This document shows, piece after piece, positions 46,885 to 60,013 of a stretch of DNA of 64,000 nt. The position numbers and the translations under genes are program-made. The first letter of the stretch is position 1. Each line of letters starts with the position of its first letter. The DNA comes from Callipepla californica brunnescens (taxonomy: Eukaryota > Chordata > Aves > Galliformes > Odontophoridae): contig JALIRH010000023.1 of NCBI GenBank assembly GCA_023055505.1, forward strand, positions 9,244,423 through 9,308,422, in the 5' to 3' direction. The notes under the pieces are model-generated. The model had not been told where the DNA came from, did no database searches, and saw only the letters and a list, made by a program, of their open reading frames with translations.

Positions 46885-49800
46885 TCTGCCAGACTGCCCC
46901 TCTGCTGCCGTATTTCATACAGAAACAAAATGGAACGGAATGTTGGTTAAGCCTCTACTGCCATACTGACAACTGCCCCTGATGTCATGGGACAATATCA
47001 TAGAATAGGAGGCATTACTTTCAGAGAAGTCCTCATATTTTTATTGAAAAGTATCAATTTTTGTATTCCTGGAGCATAGAGTGAAACTGGGTAGAGAACT
47101 CTGAAATAAATCTTAATGATCCATGCCCCACACAACAATACATATATATATATTTCCCCATTTTACAATATAATTTTTTAATCAAAGATAGTAAATTTTC
47201 TTTAATGATAAGTTCCTTGATAGTCAAATTCCCTTATAATCCAAGAGTGAGATAGTGGAAGCTGAATATTTTCTATTACAGTTTTCCTCTCTGCACAGTT
47301 AAGGAGTTTAGGGCATGCTTTTTATGTGCATACAGTCCCCATATGAACACAGCAGCCACTTAGCACGGTTAAATCAGAAAATCAGACCAGAATTATTCCA
47401 GAAAGAATTTAGGGTTACAGCACAGAAAACACTGAGAGAATGAGAACAGAGAGTTTGTGGGTTGGTTTGGTCTGGTTCCATGACTGATGGGGTGATAGAC
47501 CCATGGACCCATGCCCCAGGAAAGGGGAAGGGAGAAAAGGGAGAAGGCAGGAAGATGGGCCTAAAAACAAAACAACAGCAATGATCTGAGGATGAAAATT
47601 GATTTCCTAAATATGATATAGGAATGCAAAATAATACAGTATAATGCAATATAATTGGTACTGAAGCTAAGAAATAAAAAAAAATGAGTGAGTGTGTCTG
47701 AAATCTGAAGGCCTTACACTAAAGCTGAAGGCAAGATGGCTAGAGAACCTCCACTGCTGAGATGAAGAGCAATAGAGGCAGCCTCGGGACTTGTGTGCAG
47801 TTGTATCATTCCCTCTGGGTGAAAAACAGGAATGCAAAGTCCTCTGGGGTCTGTAGTTCTCTTCTGAGAGCCAGGTAGTTGGAAATTCAGCAGTCCACAG
47901 ACTTGAAGCATTAACTCTTTAACTTCCAGTGCCTCATATGATGTTATGATGTGGAATACCGATAACAAAAATCATAGAACCATGACAGAGGGTAACTGAA
48001 GCACTTGGCTATTAAAAATCGTAAAGTCTGGGGATGCAAATAGATTTATGATTAGTGTAATGAATATGAGAATATTTAATCCTTAGAACATTTTTTTTAA
48101 GTATCAAGCATTTGTCACATTTTATCAGTAAAAATTTATAAATTGCAAAACATTTTTTTTCTTGGAATCTTATTCTTTTGTTCTAAGTGCCTGTTATAAG
48201 TACTCTGTATATTATATTGAACTCTATAACGTGATAGAGATATTTGTAAGGACCAAGTCCCAGTAGTTTAACAGGACTTTTTCAAATTGTAATTGCTAAT
48301 AAATGGAACTGAAGCAGCATTTTTGCTTGTTTTCTGCATTTAATTACTTCAGTTATTTCATCTAATGATTGCTCACATTTCACTTGTGCTTCTACAGAGA
48401 TGCAAGCTGCAGTATGCTATGTGCTTTGCAGAATGCTGAGAAAGTGGAATAATAGTATATTCCTTACCTCAACAAGCCTGCACTCTAAATTTATGACAGC
48501 AAACAAAAGATTGAAAAACAAATTAGGATTGTGATATGAAGTACAATAAGACAATGAAATAAATCTTGTCATTTCCAGGAAGGACCTGGAGCAGAAGACC
48601 TGAATTTTGTTTCTATTGCTAAAACAACAATATCATTTGAACACATTAGCATTATTACATCTTCTCATCATGAGTAGATTCAGTGTTTCACATTGTTTTG
48701 GTTACCATCAGAGAGGAGGCAATTAATTACACAGTCTAATAAAACTTGATTTGGCAAATATGGTACACAGAATTATTGATCAGAACTGTTATTATATGCA
48801 AAGAAATATTCTGGTAAATCTGCTGCCCTGAAGTAAAATAATTTCAGTACTGCATTAATTTTCCATTTTTTTACGAACTATGGACGTGTAACTGTTTCAT
48901 GCTGATATAAATGTTGTTTTTCTTCATCATAAACAACTATTCTTTCCAAATGATGTATTCATAGGGAAATTCTAAGAGTAGTATATTAGAAAAGAGGAAA
49001 ACAGTTCTGTGGAAGATCACTTAAATTTAAGTTCTAAGCTAATGTTGTATACCAAAATACAGTGACTAGGGAGAAGCATTAGACTGAGTTTTAAATTCAT
49101 GTTGAGGTGAAATTCATGAAATGTATCATGAAAATAAATCTTTGAAGATTTGACCTTGCTGATTTTATAATCTGATTTCATGTTACAGATGAAAGCCATC
49201 CTTTGTATGAAAAAACACAGTGGTGTAATATAAGACCTATGACATCACTCTGACATATATCTTCAGAGTGTAGACTACAGGAAGTAGTAAAAGGAAGAGT
49301 AAAAATCAAAAAAGGAATGCATGCTGTAGCCAGAAATCCAGGAATTATGGTTTTGCAAAAAATTCTAATCAGTCTCATGATCAAAAATAATAGCAGGGCA
49401 TTCACTGTTTTTGAAATGTTTCGTGTTCGCCAGGAGAAAATGGTACTTCATACAAAAGCAGTTAGTGAAATCTATAGTACTGATGTATGGAGAATGTTGA
49501 AGGAAACTTTCCTATGCCTATAATCATTCTTACCATAGTGCATTCCCTTTGAACCTTAATAGAATTTGCTCATACTTAATGGGTGAGATTATTAGCCTGT
49601 GGGTTGGTGCAAAGAAAAAGCTCTTACAAATACAAAGCAGGGCTGTGAAACTGCAAATTCAGATGGGGGATTCAGAGGATGACCTTTCTGTGAAGCTGAA
49701 ATTTCTTCATCCTGATAAGTTTATAAAGAAGCCACAGTTGATGGAATCATCACTCTAAATCCTAGGACAGGGAGAGATTTCTAGTGTTTAATGTCTCCTT

Positions 49801-52800
49801 CTTGGGTAGAACTGGGAAATGATTGTTTTTAAGATGTGCTTAAGGCTTTGTACATGTGAGCTGGAGATAGCTATATGAGGATACAACCTCAAACTGCACT
49901 TGATTTTAAAATTTACTTACATATTCTTATAAAACTTTACAATTTATGATGGAGAGACTTGCATAATTATTTTTATTTCATGCATTTCTTCTTAACTTTA
50001 TTATGTTCATGCTGTTATATGACAGCATCCACACTAAATATTCCCAAGTGAAGGATTCTGGCAGTGACTTCTTTGTAATCAGAGGTTTAAATAATATAAG
50101 CTAGTTTAAGTTAACAAACACACAAGTTCGTGCTAAATTTCAAGGAAAAAAAAAAGATTTAGCTAGTAGGATAAATTAAAATCAAAACTTCACAAAGCAC
50201 TGATTATAAAACTGATAGAAATGGGAGTGCAGATGTGCTTAAGTTAAGCATGTGTGTAAGCACTTTGGCAGATTGGGCTCTAATCAAGAAAACAGTGAAA
50301 AGCACCATCTGTTCAGTGACATTTCACAAGACAGTGAAAAAATTCTGAAGTCTAATCTTCACTGCAGATGAAAAATAGATCTGTCCAGAGCAACAAGCTA
50401 TCACAAAATTAATTTAACAACAGAAACTAGCGATTTCTCTACAGCCCTGGCCTCTTCAGCTTCCTCAGATTAATTTTGTAAATCAGAAGAAAAATAAGTT
50501 ATAATGCACTCCTACTGCAAGCACACAGCTCAGTAAGAATGAGAAAAAAGCCTAATTTGTTTTTCCTGTTATATGGTAATAATGGTGAAAGAAAGCAAAC
50601 ATCTCATTTTATGTCTAATGTATGAGAGCCAGATTCAATCATTATTACTCTGTCTGTAGTGAGAATGACATCACAGAAAGTCACTGTTTTTCTGATTAGT
50701 CAACCTTGTTTCTGAGAAACATCCATCCCTCATGGAATTGGGTCTTCTTAAGAATGAAGTGTATCTCACAAATTAAATGATTGATACTTAAAACAACATA
50801 GGTGTTTGTACACATGTTGCTAGATAACTTTGTGGAGCAAAATTAAATTCCAGACTGGTTTAATGAATTATATTAGAAACTCTAATGCTTGAAGTATAAA
50901 AATGATTCTGAGATTTGTTCCCACTTTCATCTTGCATTAAAAGGGAGAAAAAATAAATATGATTCAATAGGCAGCTGGAAAAAATGCCAAGTCAGTACAA
51001 ATCAAACAAAATTCTAAAGTTTAAGTTTTTCTTCTTTTGGTTAGCCATTGCCCTGAGCAATTTTCCATGTTTTTTGTTTTTTAAAGAAAAAAATTTTGGA
51101 ACATAAACATATCAGCAGGTTTTAGGCAGTCAGCTAATTCCTACAACTCTCTGTGTCTTGCACCAGGTGCCAGATGTAGAGGTGAAAAAAGGAATGGATG
51201 TTTTTTCCAGCATTTTTAACCAACAAGGGTAACTCATGAGTCTTGTGTTATTCAAGATGTCAGCGTAATATATCGGTAATGCTATGAAATATGCACTGAA
51301 GTGCATAGAACTTCATTTTATATTGTTCTTTCCTTTAATGCAGAAAATGCCATGCCATCTATAAGTACAATTTTCCCATTCCTATACATTCTTGGTCAGC
51401 AGAAAGGCAGTGATACTTAGCAGATCAGTGGACAAACAGATCCAGGATTAGTAACATAAACGGGAGAACTCACACCTTGCATTGACTGCTTCTGACTGCC
51501 TGTTCACACAAGCAAATACCAGTGGACCCTCTCCTTCACTCAAAAGTTATCTTGATGACTATAATTTCATTGAAAATAAGCTGGGATACCACTGCTGAAA
51601 TCAGTGATGGTAGGATTTACAATAGTGAGTGAATTGTTCTCAGTTTTAAATGAAGAATTCAGTTTTGAAATGCCAGATATCAGACTTCTTATGAGCAAGA
51701 CACAATCTTCTCCTGCCCCTCTCCAAAATATAATTGTACTGGATCCTTACTGAGGAACCCCTCAAACTATTAATACTACTCTTGCTCCGTTGTAGCCATC
51801 TACCCAAAGAGCAATATTAATCCAGACACTCCACAGTAGATTTGAAAATAATCTACATGGCCTCCTCATTTGCTAGCATACCAGTGATCCTCAGCAAATT
51901 ACATAGCAATAGCTAGCTCATCCAAAGCCAAGCAGAAAGAATGAAAACGATGACAGAAAAAATTCTTTATAGGATGATATATCTTATCTGTATTTGTTAC
52001 CAGAGATCTCTAGCAATTACAGGACAGTTACTTGCCTGAATCCAGTGGAACTCCCTCCTTCTCAGCTCTGCTGCTATAGATGCATTATACCTAACTATTG
52101 GAGCAAGGATAATAATTTAATAATTTAATCTAATAGCAACACAGTATTAATGGTTTCGAAAAATTATGTTTTTAATCCAGTATTGCTGAAATGGAGTTTC
52201 AGGAGTTTGTTGTGGGAGCTTTCACAATATCATCCCACACCTAGAAAAGTTTTGTCTCACAGGTTTGGAAGCCAATTTGCATAGCAGCAGATTTGATGCT
52301 CTCTTAAAATATGTGAAGGTCTTAGTTCAAGATAAAACTGACTTTCATTAATTAGCCAGTGCACTACTGAACAATTTCATGTCCCTATCTTGCCCACTTC
52401 TCCTGAAAAGGTCAAGTAGTTTCTTTATCATTTCTTACAGTACTGCCATCAAGGATATTTGGACTGAGTATCCAACTCATCAGATATCTGTAAATATGAC
52501 GTGCATGAATAATCCAAATCAAACTGAAAATAATTGTTTTTTTAGAACATCAACTATATGGTGAAAGGAAAACTCTTTACATACAGATCTCTAAAAGTTG
52601 AATTGATAAATAAATACATGTATTTAACAAATGAAGATATTTGCATTTTATTTCAACCTTTTTATATATAAGCCAAGTTCCTTCCAAAACTATGATAGGT
52701 AACAATGTCTGGAACTAATAGAGAAAGTCCTCCCAGTTTGTTAATTTCTCTTTAAAAAAAAACGGTTTCTGTTTATAACTTCTTGTCGTATTATCTACTT

Positions 52801-53464
52801 TCATAACTTTTTATTCTGTCTGTTTTCTACATTCTTATGTATTATAGCTGCTTTTGCTCTTACATATGTATTCGCTATGAACACAAATTGCATAGTTGAC
52901 CTATTTAATTACAGTTATCTGTGCATAGCTCTCAGTCCAGTTCAGAATTCCTTCAATGGAGCCAGTTCCAACGCTTGGTAAGGAAGTATCAAGGATAATA
53001 AAACTCTGCATTTCCTAACAGGCACAAAGGAAACTACAGTCCTCCTTCAGGACCATTATATGATTTCTCAGCACACAGGTACCTATCATGAAGTTATATA
53101 TGAAAATATTTGAAGGGGAATCTGAAAAGTGTATGAAGAAGATTGTGTTTTGACAAAGTATGTAGGGAGCACTGATACTGATATTTAGCTAAATAATGTA
53201 ATATAAAGGATGAAGTTATATCCTGCTACTTTTCTATTCCTTTTTCAGTCTGTAATGCAGTTATTATAAATGTAGTTTTGGGATTTGGGGTTTGGGTTTG
53301 TTTACAGCACGGTCTTGGTAGCTATTGCTCAAGGATTAACTCTGGATGACCAGTTGTAAAGGAGCAGAAATGTGTAATCGTGAAGAATAAAATCCCAAGA
53401 ATATGAAAAAACAAATATTTTCCTTTTTCATGAATCTCATGGATGTCTCTCACACACATGCACT

Positions 53465-53505
53465 AAAACAAACAAACAAACAAACAAACAAACAAATAAA
53501 TAAAA
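53465..53505. repeat. (AAAC)n / (AAAT)n microsatellite
   Basis: About eight AAAC units followed by two AAAT units. Confidence 0.93.
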
Positions 53506-53951
53506 ACACAGCAAGATCAAAGGGCCAAAGGGCCATATGCTCAACATTCAAATATAAAAAAAATTATTCAAGCTTTATATCTATCTGTAGTAAACGATAA
53601 CTGTAGAAGCAGTTTAGATACGAAGAAAATATTAGTAAGCTGGTATAATTATTTATGCAAATACTTTATATACTTCATCAGGTTAAGTTCAGCAAATGGT
53701 ACTCAAAAGTTAATAATCCTCAAACGTCTTTAGAGAAATAGTATTCCTAATTAACACTGTAAACTAATCTATTGTATCTATGTTAATTTCATAGAAAAAA
53801 GGAACTTGTAATGTCAGGTCTTTCATGCAGATACACAAATTTACTGATAGGTATGTATTTGCATATGGAAATTTGTATGTATTCATGGACATAGAAACAA
53901 ATGCAAAACTGAAAGTTCTCACTGAAGCATACAAGGTGTAGTATTTTATAT

Positions 53952-53972
53952 CATACATACATACATACATAT
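53952..53972. repeat. (ATAC)5 microsatellite
   Basis: catacatacatacatacat. Short tetranucleotide run. Confidence 0.93.
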
Positions 53973-54952
53973 AGAAATTATTTACTGTCCTCTTTTCCAA
54001 TTTTCTTAAAGATATGCAACTGAATCTTCTCAGGATCTAAAAAGTTTCTTTTAAAACTACCAACAGAGCTATTGTTTGAGTCTTCAGATATCTTATCAAA
54101 GTATGTACAATTTTTTAAAGAAGCCAGTTTTTATCACCTCCAACTATTTCACTACCTGCCATAGTTAGCATCCCAAGAATAGTAATTTCCTTGGATCATT
54201 CAATAAATTAAGAGGAATAATTAATTTCCACACATACATATGTGTAAACATAGTTAAAATCTATCTTCAAATGTTCTAGATGTATAAGAAACAGAAGCTC
54301 TGCCTCATTCTCTTTTCCCGTAGACCTGGAACCTTTATTTTCTTGTGATCTATTTCAAATAAACAGTTAAACAGTTCCCTTGGAAAGCACTAGTAGAAAT
54401 ATATTATCTTCGTAACGAAATATAATTTGAAAAACCTTGAGCTAGTTCAAATTCAGCTGTTACTGGGTATAAAGAGCTCAGATTTCTCTAGATAAGTTCC
54501 TTAGATAATGGCCTGCTCTTGCCATTTTTACAGCTCCATTCTAAGGGCTAGAATTATTCAATGCAAGCACTTCCATAAGAAACTTGACAAAAAAAAAAAA
54601 AGCCTTTTCAAAATATTTTCCAGATTGCCTAACAGTTCTATCCTGTTATTTCTTGAGAAACAGTGTTCTTTTCCAAATTTGAGCAAGATGAAACCTGAAG
54701 ATACCACAGAGCAGCAGAAGCAGAGAGCACAGCTAAGAGCAAAGCCAGAGTTACAGAGAGGGATGCATAATGCTTTTTCAGTAATATTTTATTTTGCCTG
54801 ATGTGAAATGATGACGAACATGACTATTCCACTGAGAGAAAATAGTATCTATGCCAATGCAAGCTGCCAGGATTGTTGATCCCTTCATGTCTAGCCTTGT
54901 CCCTTGAACTAATTTACTCTTTAAAAGAGCAAAGCCCTCCCCACTACAGAAA

Positions 54953-55150
54953 TAATCATAGAATCCTAGAATTACCTAGGTTGGAAAAGACCTCTAAGGT
55001 CATCCAGTCTAACCATCCATTACCAGTATTCCCCAGTAAACCATGACCCTCAGTACATGAGAAACTAGACATTTCTTGAACACCTCCAGAATCAATGGCT
55101 CTGCCACCTCCCAGGGCAGCCCATGTGAGTGCCTGACCACACTCTTTCTT
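54953..55150 (-). mobile_element. CR1 LINE 3' fragment, minus strand
   Basis: Reverse complement of the CR1 3' end: aatcatagaatcctagaatt, then aggttggaaaagacctctaa, atccagtctaacc, and upstream wording tttcttgaacacctccag and gccacctcccagggcagcc. About 200 bases. It belongs to the same type as the copy at 57.6 kb, judged from the shared accatgaccctcagt / accatgtccctcagt wording. Confidence 0.9.
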
Positions 55151-57583
55151 TGTTGTTTTTCTTTATTGCTGAATGTTTACATGTTTGCTTTCTTGGGTGT
55201 TGTTTTTTGTTGTTTTTTTTTCCTCTTTCTTTCCCTGAACTACATGTTAAATTCAGAACAAGTTATTTCACAACTATAAAATAAAATACTCAGTGGAAAG
55301 AAATTTTTTTTGCTGATTAAAGTGCCTGTAAATGAGAATGGGTAGAAAAGCAGGACACACTATAGACTTGCAAATTACAGTAAATATTATAGCAAATAGT
55401 CTTAATCCTTGCTGAACCAGATTAGTAACAGACTTCAGTTCAATGGGATACATCCACTGCATCAAGACACAGGAATATGCTTTGTTTGGAATGTTTTAAG
55501 CATGGAAAGTTACAGAATATTTTGGGGAAAAAAAAAAAGGAATAATGAATAATATAAAACTAAAAGCAAGTGAGTAGTAACAGAATGTAACAGGTTTCTA
55601 CCAGATCACAAGTCATACTAAGTGGTTAACACTTATAAATATAGCTCTAGAGTTATTTTTATTGTCCAGTTTGAAAATGTTGTAATGAGAAAGATGAAAA
55701 TTGAGGCAGAAACAGAAGTAAAATAACCGTAATGTGAACAAAAATCTCTAGAAATTGTGTTTCAGAAATATGTGTGTTAAATAATATACAAGGAGTTTCT
55801 GTACAAGGAGCAGTGGAGAAACTTCAGGAGGTTCATACGGAGATAGGTTTAAACCTGTAGACTTATGTAGCATCCTAGGTGATCTAGATGGCAAATGAAA
55901 ACTAAAGAACGGAATTTATATAAGAGAATGCCAGATGCCAGATTTATAACATATTTGCACTGTGAAAGAATCAATTTATGTTCTTGATATTGTTAAAAAT
56001 ATTTAGTCATGCGTCTCCTAGTAACAGCTAAAATTTATTATGTCCACGAATGAAAATATATTCAGAGCTACATATACTGAATAATCCTGAGATAAAAATA
56101 GAAATGCATGGAATTTTAAAATGTTGCAGTATTTCCCTGTGCTGTCAAAAATTGCCCTCCCCATTTTATTAAGAGGCGTACTGTTGTGTAATGCTCAATT
56201 ACTGCACTTTAAACATTTCTGGTTTTAATCTCAACCTCTCTGTGAAATCTTCATTTTGGTTACTCCTGGGTTGTTTGTTTTTTTTTTTGTTGTTGTTGTT
56301 TTCTTTTTGTTTGTTTGTTTGTTTGTAGTTGTAGCAGCATTTTTTTTCCTGCTCTCCAATTCATGCTGCAGTGTATTACATTTCTTCTTTTTATATGATA
56401 ATAATAATAATTCTCTACATCCCAAGGGTATTCCGTGGCTAAATTCATTAATATGCATGAGTTGCTCAAACTGTAGAGATAAGCACCACTGAGGCGATAC
56501 GTATGCATGTGTGTATATATCTCTACAGAAACACACATCGACACACATATATTTTAACTGGTATATTTATTACTATCTACTATATATAACTATGACATGA
56601 ACATACAGATATTTTGCATTTCCTCCATATTGGTTCTTTTCCTCATTATTGATCAAGTGGATGTCTGTTATTCCCTTGGCTGCATTGCCTTTGTTACTGT
56701 TATTACCACGCCTCACTGCTGAAGGCTATACCAATGCAGGAGCATGGCAGCACTACATAGCACGGCACTGGGACAGAGCTCATCAAGGCCTTTTTCCAGT
56801 CTCTGCATCAACCCCATAGGCTTTGGGCTTTTTATTTCCCCTTGTTCATAAACTAGCATAGTATGTATGCAAATTTAGGATTTTGACACCTATTTAGAAC
56901 TTAAGTAGAGAATAATTGTAATGCTTCATTTTAAACAGAAGATCGTGAACATATAGGACTTGTTTTATATCACTATAAGATAACAGTAAAAAAAAAACCA
57001 GTCTGTGTGATAGTTTTACCAGGAATATTTTAATTACATGTCATAAATTTGCAATTTTATTTCAGTCATCTGAAAAGTAATGCTTGTAGAAATGCTGTGC
57101 GTGTTAAGAATCGCCCTTTCAATGAGTTTTTTAAGATCTAGTTATAAATGGAAGGCTACTTTATCTACCAACTTTAAGCATTATATATTATACAGATAAT
57201 ACATGAATTCAAGTGTGTACATTAGCTGTCAAATGAAAATTTTGAATATGACATTCTGACTTAAAGATCTATATTATCATAGGAGGCATTCTATTTATTA
57301 ATAATGTATAGAGTTGGATGGTCCACACTGATTTCTGTTCCTCACCTAGAATTTGAATCTTATCTGACTTCCCACCTAATCAAGAGGCATTAACTGTTGA
57401 CACAGTAAAACTGGTGATGCTTTTTACCTCTTGGAGTTTGGTGGTGACTTTTAGAAGCTGCAAATGAATCAGCAAAGATCAAGAAGCTGTTGAGAGAACA
57501 GCAAAGGGGATCTGTATTTACTGGAGAAAGATTTTCATGATAATACTAGGAAATCAATACCACAAATAATAAAAAAAAAAAAT
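55151..57583. other. Non-coding stretch
   Basis: A+T-rich, with T-rich tracts at 55194-55222 and 56270-56326 and a (TAA)n run near 56398-56411. No gene or mobile element recognised. Confidence 0.55.
56270..56326. repeat. (TTTG)/(TTG) T-rich low-complexity tract
   Basis: Irregular tttg, poly-T, (ttg)4 and (tttg)5 blocks. It creates Phe/Val-rich or Lys/Thr-rich artificial ORFs on the two strands (56231-56548). Confidence 0.9.
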
Positions 57584-57876
57584 AGAATCATTAAGCGTTG
57601 TAAAGACCTCTATGATCATTCAGTCCAGCTGTCAACCATCCCCAACATGTCCACTAACCATGTCCCTCAGTGCAACATTTATACATTTCTTGAACACCTC
57701 CAGGGATGTGGACTCTACCACCTCCCTGGGCAACCTGTTCCAGTGCCCGACCATTCTTTTCATAAGAAATCTTCCCAAGTAACCATCCTGAACCCTCCCT
57801 GGTACAATTTGAAGCTGTTGCCTTCTTCCTATCACTATTACCTGAGAAAAGAGACAGACCTCCAGCTCCCTACAAA
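57584..57876 (-). mobile_element. CR1 LINE 3' fragment, minus strand
   Basis: Reverse complement of CR1: agaatcattaagcgttgtaa, gatcattcagtccagctgtc, accatgtccctcagtgcaac, tttcttgaacacctccaggg, ctaccacctccctgggcaac and the atcctgaaccctccctggta block. The 67-codon minus-strand ORF at 57632-57835 is a chance frame through 3' untranslated CR1 and not a gene. Confidence 0.93.
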
Positions 57877-59574
57877 TTCAGTTGTAGTCTTTGATAACTG
57901 TTTGCCTTGCATCATATGATCATATGTCTGCTTTCTGTGCATGCACTGTTTCTCTCTTGCACTCAGCAAAATATGTCTGAAATCTTCTCTGGTCCATGTG
58001 TGGTATTACTGTAATGATCATATTATTTGCAAGTAGTGCTGCAGAGTAAAGGTAGCCTTTACTCAGGATGTGTCCTGTAATACCTAAGGACATTTCAATC
58101 TGCAAAAGAGGGACAGTCAAATAAGATGCTAGGAGAAAGTGCTCATGTACAAGCAATTTTGGATCACTGAACTTTGTCTCACAGTGCAGCTCCCAACCAT
58201 ATCATTTATTTTATGCCATATCATTTATTTTATTTATCATTTATTTATATAAAATAAAATATTTTATTATTTTATATAAATATATATTCATATATTATCT
58301 TATAAAATATATTTTATAATTTATATGTATTTTTATAATATTATAATTTTTTTTTTTTTTTTACCCAACTCACACTTCAAGTTTGTTGTTTTGGGGGTTT
58401 GTTTATTTACTTGCTTTTTCATTTGTTTATTTAAACTCTTTGGTCCACCAGGACGTTCTGAAATACAGAGTCACATTTTCACAAGTTGGTCTCAGCTAGA
58501 ATATATAATTTTTTTGTGTTCTTACTAATCTTTGTGTAGGAAAATTAAAAAATATATAATCTTTATCAATTTCCCTGTATAACATCCATGTGTTCATTTT
58601 TACTTCTCTTATCAAATGATATTTCATTTTATTTCTTCTCTCAAAAAAGCTTTGACTTCCTTTGGCATAATTTTGTAATCTTTCCTGCATAAATTATTCC
58701 TCTCAATTAAGCTATGAAGATCACCTATAAAAACTCTTGATTGCGTGCTCAAGTTTAAAAAAACAACCACAAAACCCATAAACAATGAGTAATGCTTGTG
58801 AAATTAACTGTGACTTCTTGTAAATATATTCTCCTCCAAAACTTTCAACTGCCTATCCTCCAATACTCTAACTCATGATTTTTGTAGTTGCAGCTCTTTT
58901 GCTTATCTTCCACGTTTCAACAAGTAATTTCCCAAGTGGTCTTCAAATATCTCAGAAGTTTAAATTTATCGTAACAGCATAACTCCTTTCAACATTTAAT
59001 CTTTGATATTATTGAAATAATTAGAGCAAAACAAGGGAATTGGAAGCAAATTCTAACCTTCCCTTTAGAAACTATCTCACCGTTCTCCCTTAGAACATTT
59101 GGTTCAAAATATTCTGGTTTCTATGACATTTACTTAACACAGTCATGTATAATGTAAATCACCATATCCACCTGGACATGGCATAATCATATTTCAACTC
59201 TAATTGACATTTTAATACTTTTCTGTTATCTCTTCTCACATTTTTTTGCCAGAAACAAAAGTGATTTTATTTGGTTTTCCAATTCACACAAATATCTAGT
59301 TTGTTTCTCTGGTCTCATAATTGATTCCCTGTGTCTCTCGGCTCTTTACCAGTCCCCTCTCTCATCAGTAATAACTTTGACTGTATTGACCCCACTAAAG
59401 GATAGGGGGATGGTTCATGGAAAAGAATTAGCAAAACTTTACACTTTGCAATAACCTCCATTTCTACTCTACTGTCATGGAGGGCCTGGAGCAGCTCCAG
59501 GCATATTGCAACACATCCTAAGCACTTCAACAGGGTGGTGTAACCAGAACATTTATTTAAGTATTATGGGTATA
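57877..59574. other. Non-coding stretch with an extremely A+T-rich core
   Basis: 58196-58362 consists almost only of A and T (catttatttta units, tataaaat palindromes) and ends in 16 T. At 59484-59502 there is a perfect 9-bp inverted repeat around one base (gcctggagc a gctccaggc). Nothing else recognised. Confidence 0.6.
58196..58362. repeat. A+T-rich low-complexity block
   Basis: Repeated tcatttattttat units followed by overlapping tataaaatat palindromes and a T16 run at 58347-58362. Confidence 0.9.
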
Positions 59575-59955
59575 AAGAAGGCCAATTCTGTCTCGCTAAC
59601 ATGATCTCCTTCAGTAGTAAAAATACCCACTTAGTGGGCAAGGGAAAGTTTGTGTATGTTGTTTACTTGGACCTAAGCAAGTCATTTGACACTGTTTCCC
59701 ACAGCCTTTTCCTATATAAACTAGCTGCAGAGGGTTCAGCTGGACGTGCTGCTCACTGAGGAAAATCTAGGTAGGTGTCTGGGCTCAAATTCAGTAAAAT
59801 CTAATTGATTTTACTGAAATTACCACCATCAGTGGTGGTCCTCAGGGATCCCCTGGGTGAGTTTTGCTTAACATTTTTACCAGTGATCTTCACTAGGGAA
59901 TTGATCACACCATTAGAAAGTATGCAGATTACACAAAGTTGGGCAAGGCAACTCT
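59575..59955 (+). mobile_element. CR1 LINE, reverse-transcriptase segment
   Basis: Sense fragment from the middle of ORF2. It contains VYLDLSKSFDTVSH at about 59661-59702, the conserved palm block with the first catalytic Asp, then a gtggtcctcagggatcccc block (the PQGSP region), and YADYTKLG at about 59921-59944, where the family has FADD: the second catalytic Asp reads Tyr. It has stops and indels. Unlike the other copies here it lacks the 3' end and stops at a (GGGA)n tract, so it is a fragment left by deletion or rearrangement. Confidence 0.85.
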
Positions 59956-59957
59956 AT

Positions 59958-60013
59958 GAGAGAAGGGAGGGAGGGAGGGAGGAAGAGAGAGAGGAAGGGA
60001 GGGAGGGAGGGAT
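59958..60013. repeat. (GGGA)n / (GA)n purine tract
   Basis: Two (GGGA) blocks of about four units each, separated by gaagagagagagg. It directly follows the broken end of the CR1 fragment. Confidence 0.95.

Larger units (their letters stand above)
46482..47035 (-). mobile_element. Internally deleted mariner-type element with TA flanks, minus strand
   Basis: About 554 bases between TA at 46480-46481 and TA at 47036-47037, as expected for mariner target-site duplication. The left end, catagactgctgcaaaagta, and the reverse complement of the right end, tgaggacttctctgaaagta, align without gaps and continue into atgcc-ct-att. Read on the minus strand, the N-terminal transposase region is fused to C-terminal codons, leaving out the catalytic core; the breakpoints differ from the copy at 28 kb. 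A (TTTG)n microsatellite has expanded inside it. Non-autonomous and inactive. Confidence 0.92.
47036..54952. other. About 8 kb non-coding, no mobile element recognised
   Basis: A+T-rich. Contains a (TA)n run at 47141-47153, the segment 47944-47998 that resembles 2697-2752, an (AAAC)n run and an (ATAC)n run. ORFs of 60-84 codons have no recognisable domain. Confidence 0.5.

Noticed and set aside
49549..49758. 69-codon ORF with balanced composition
   Set aside because: No recognisable domain and no adjacent coding sequence; an ORF of this length is expected by chance.
53278..53301. Telomere-like ggg/ttt runs
   Set aside because: The runs are ggatttggggtttgggtttg, not TTAGGG repeats, and there is no array.
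57632..57835. Minus-strand 67-codon ORF
   Set aside because: It lies inside the 3' untranslated part of a CR1 fragment, where ORF2 is not encoded.
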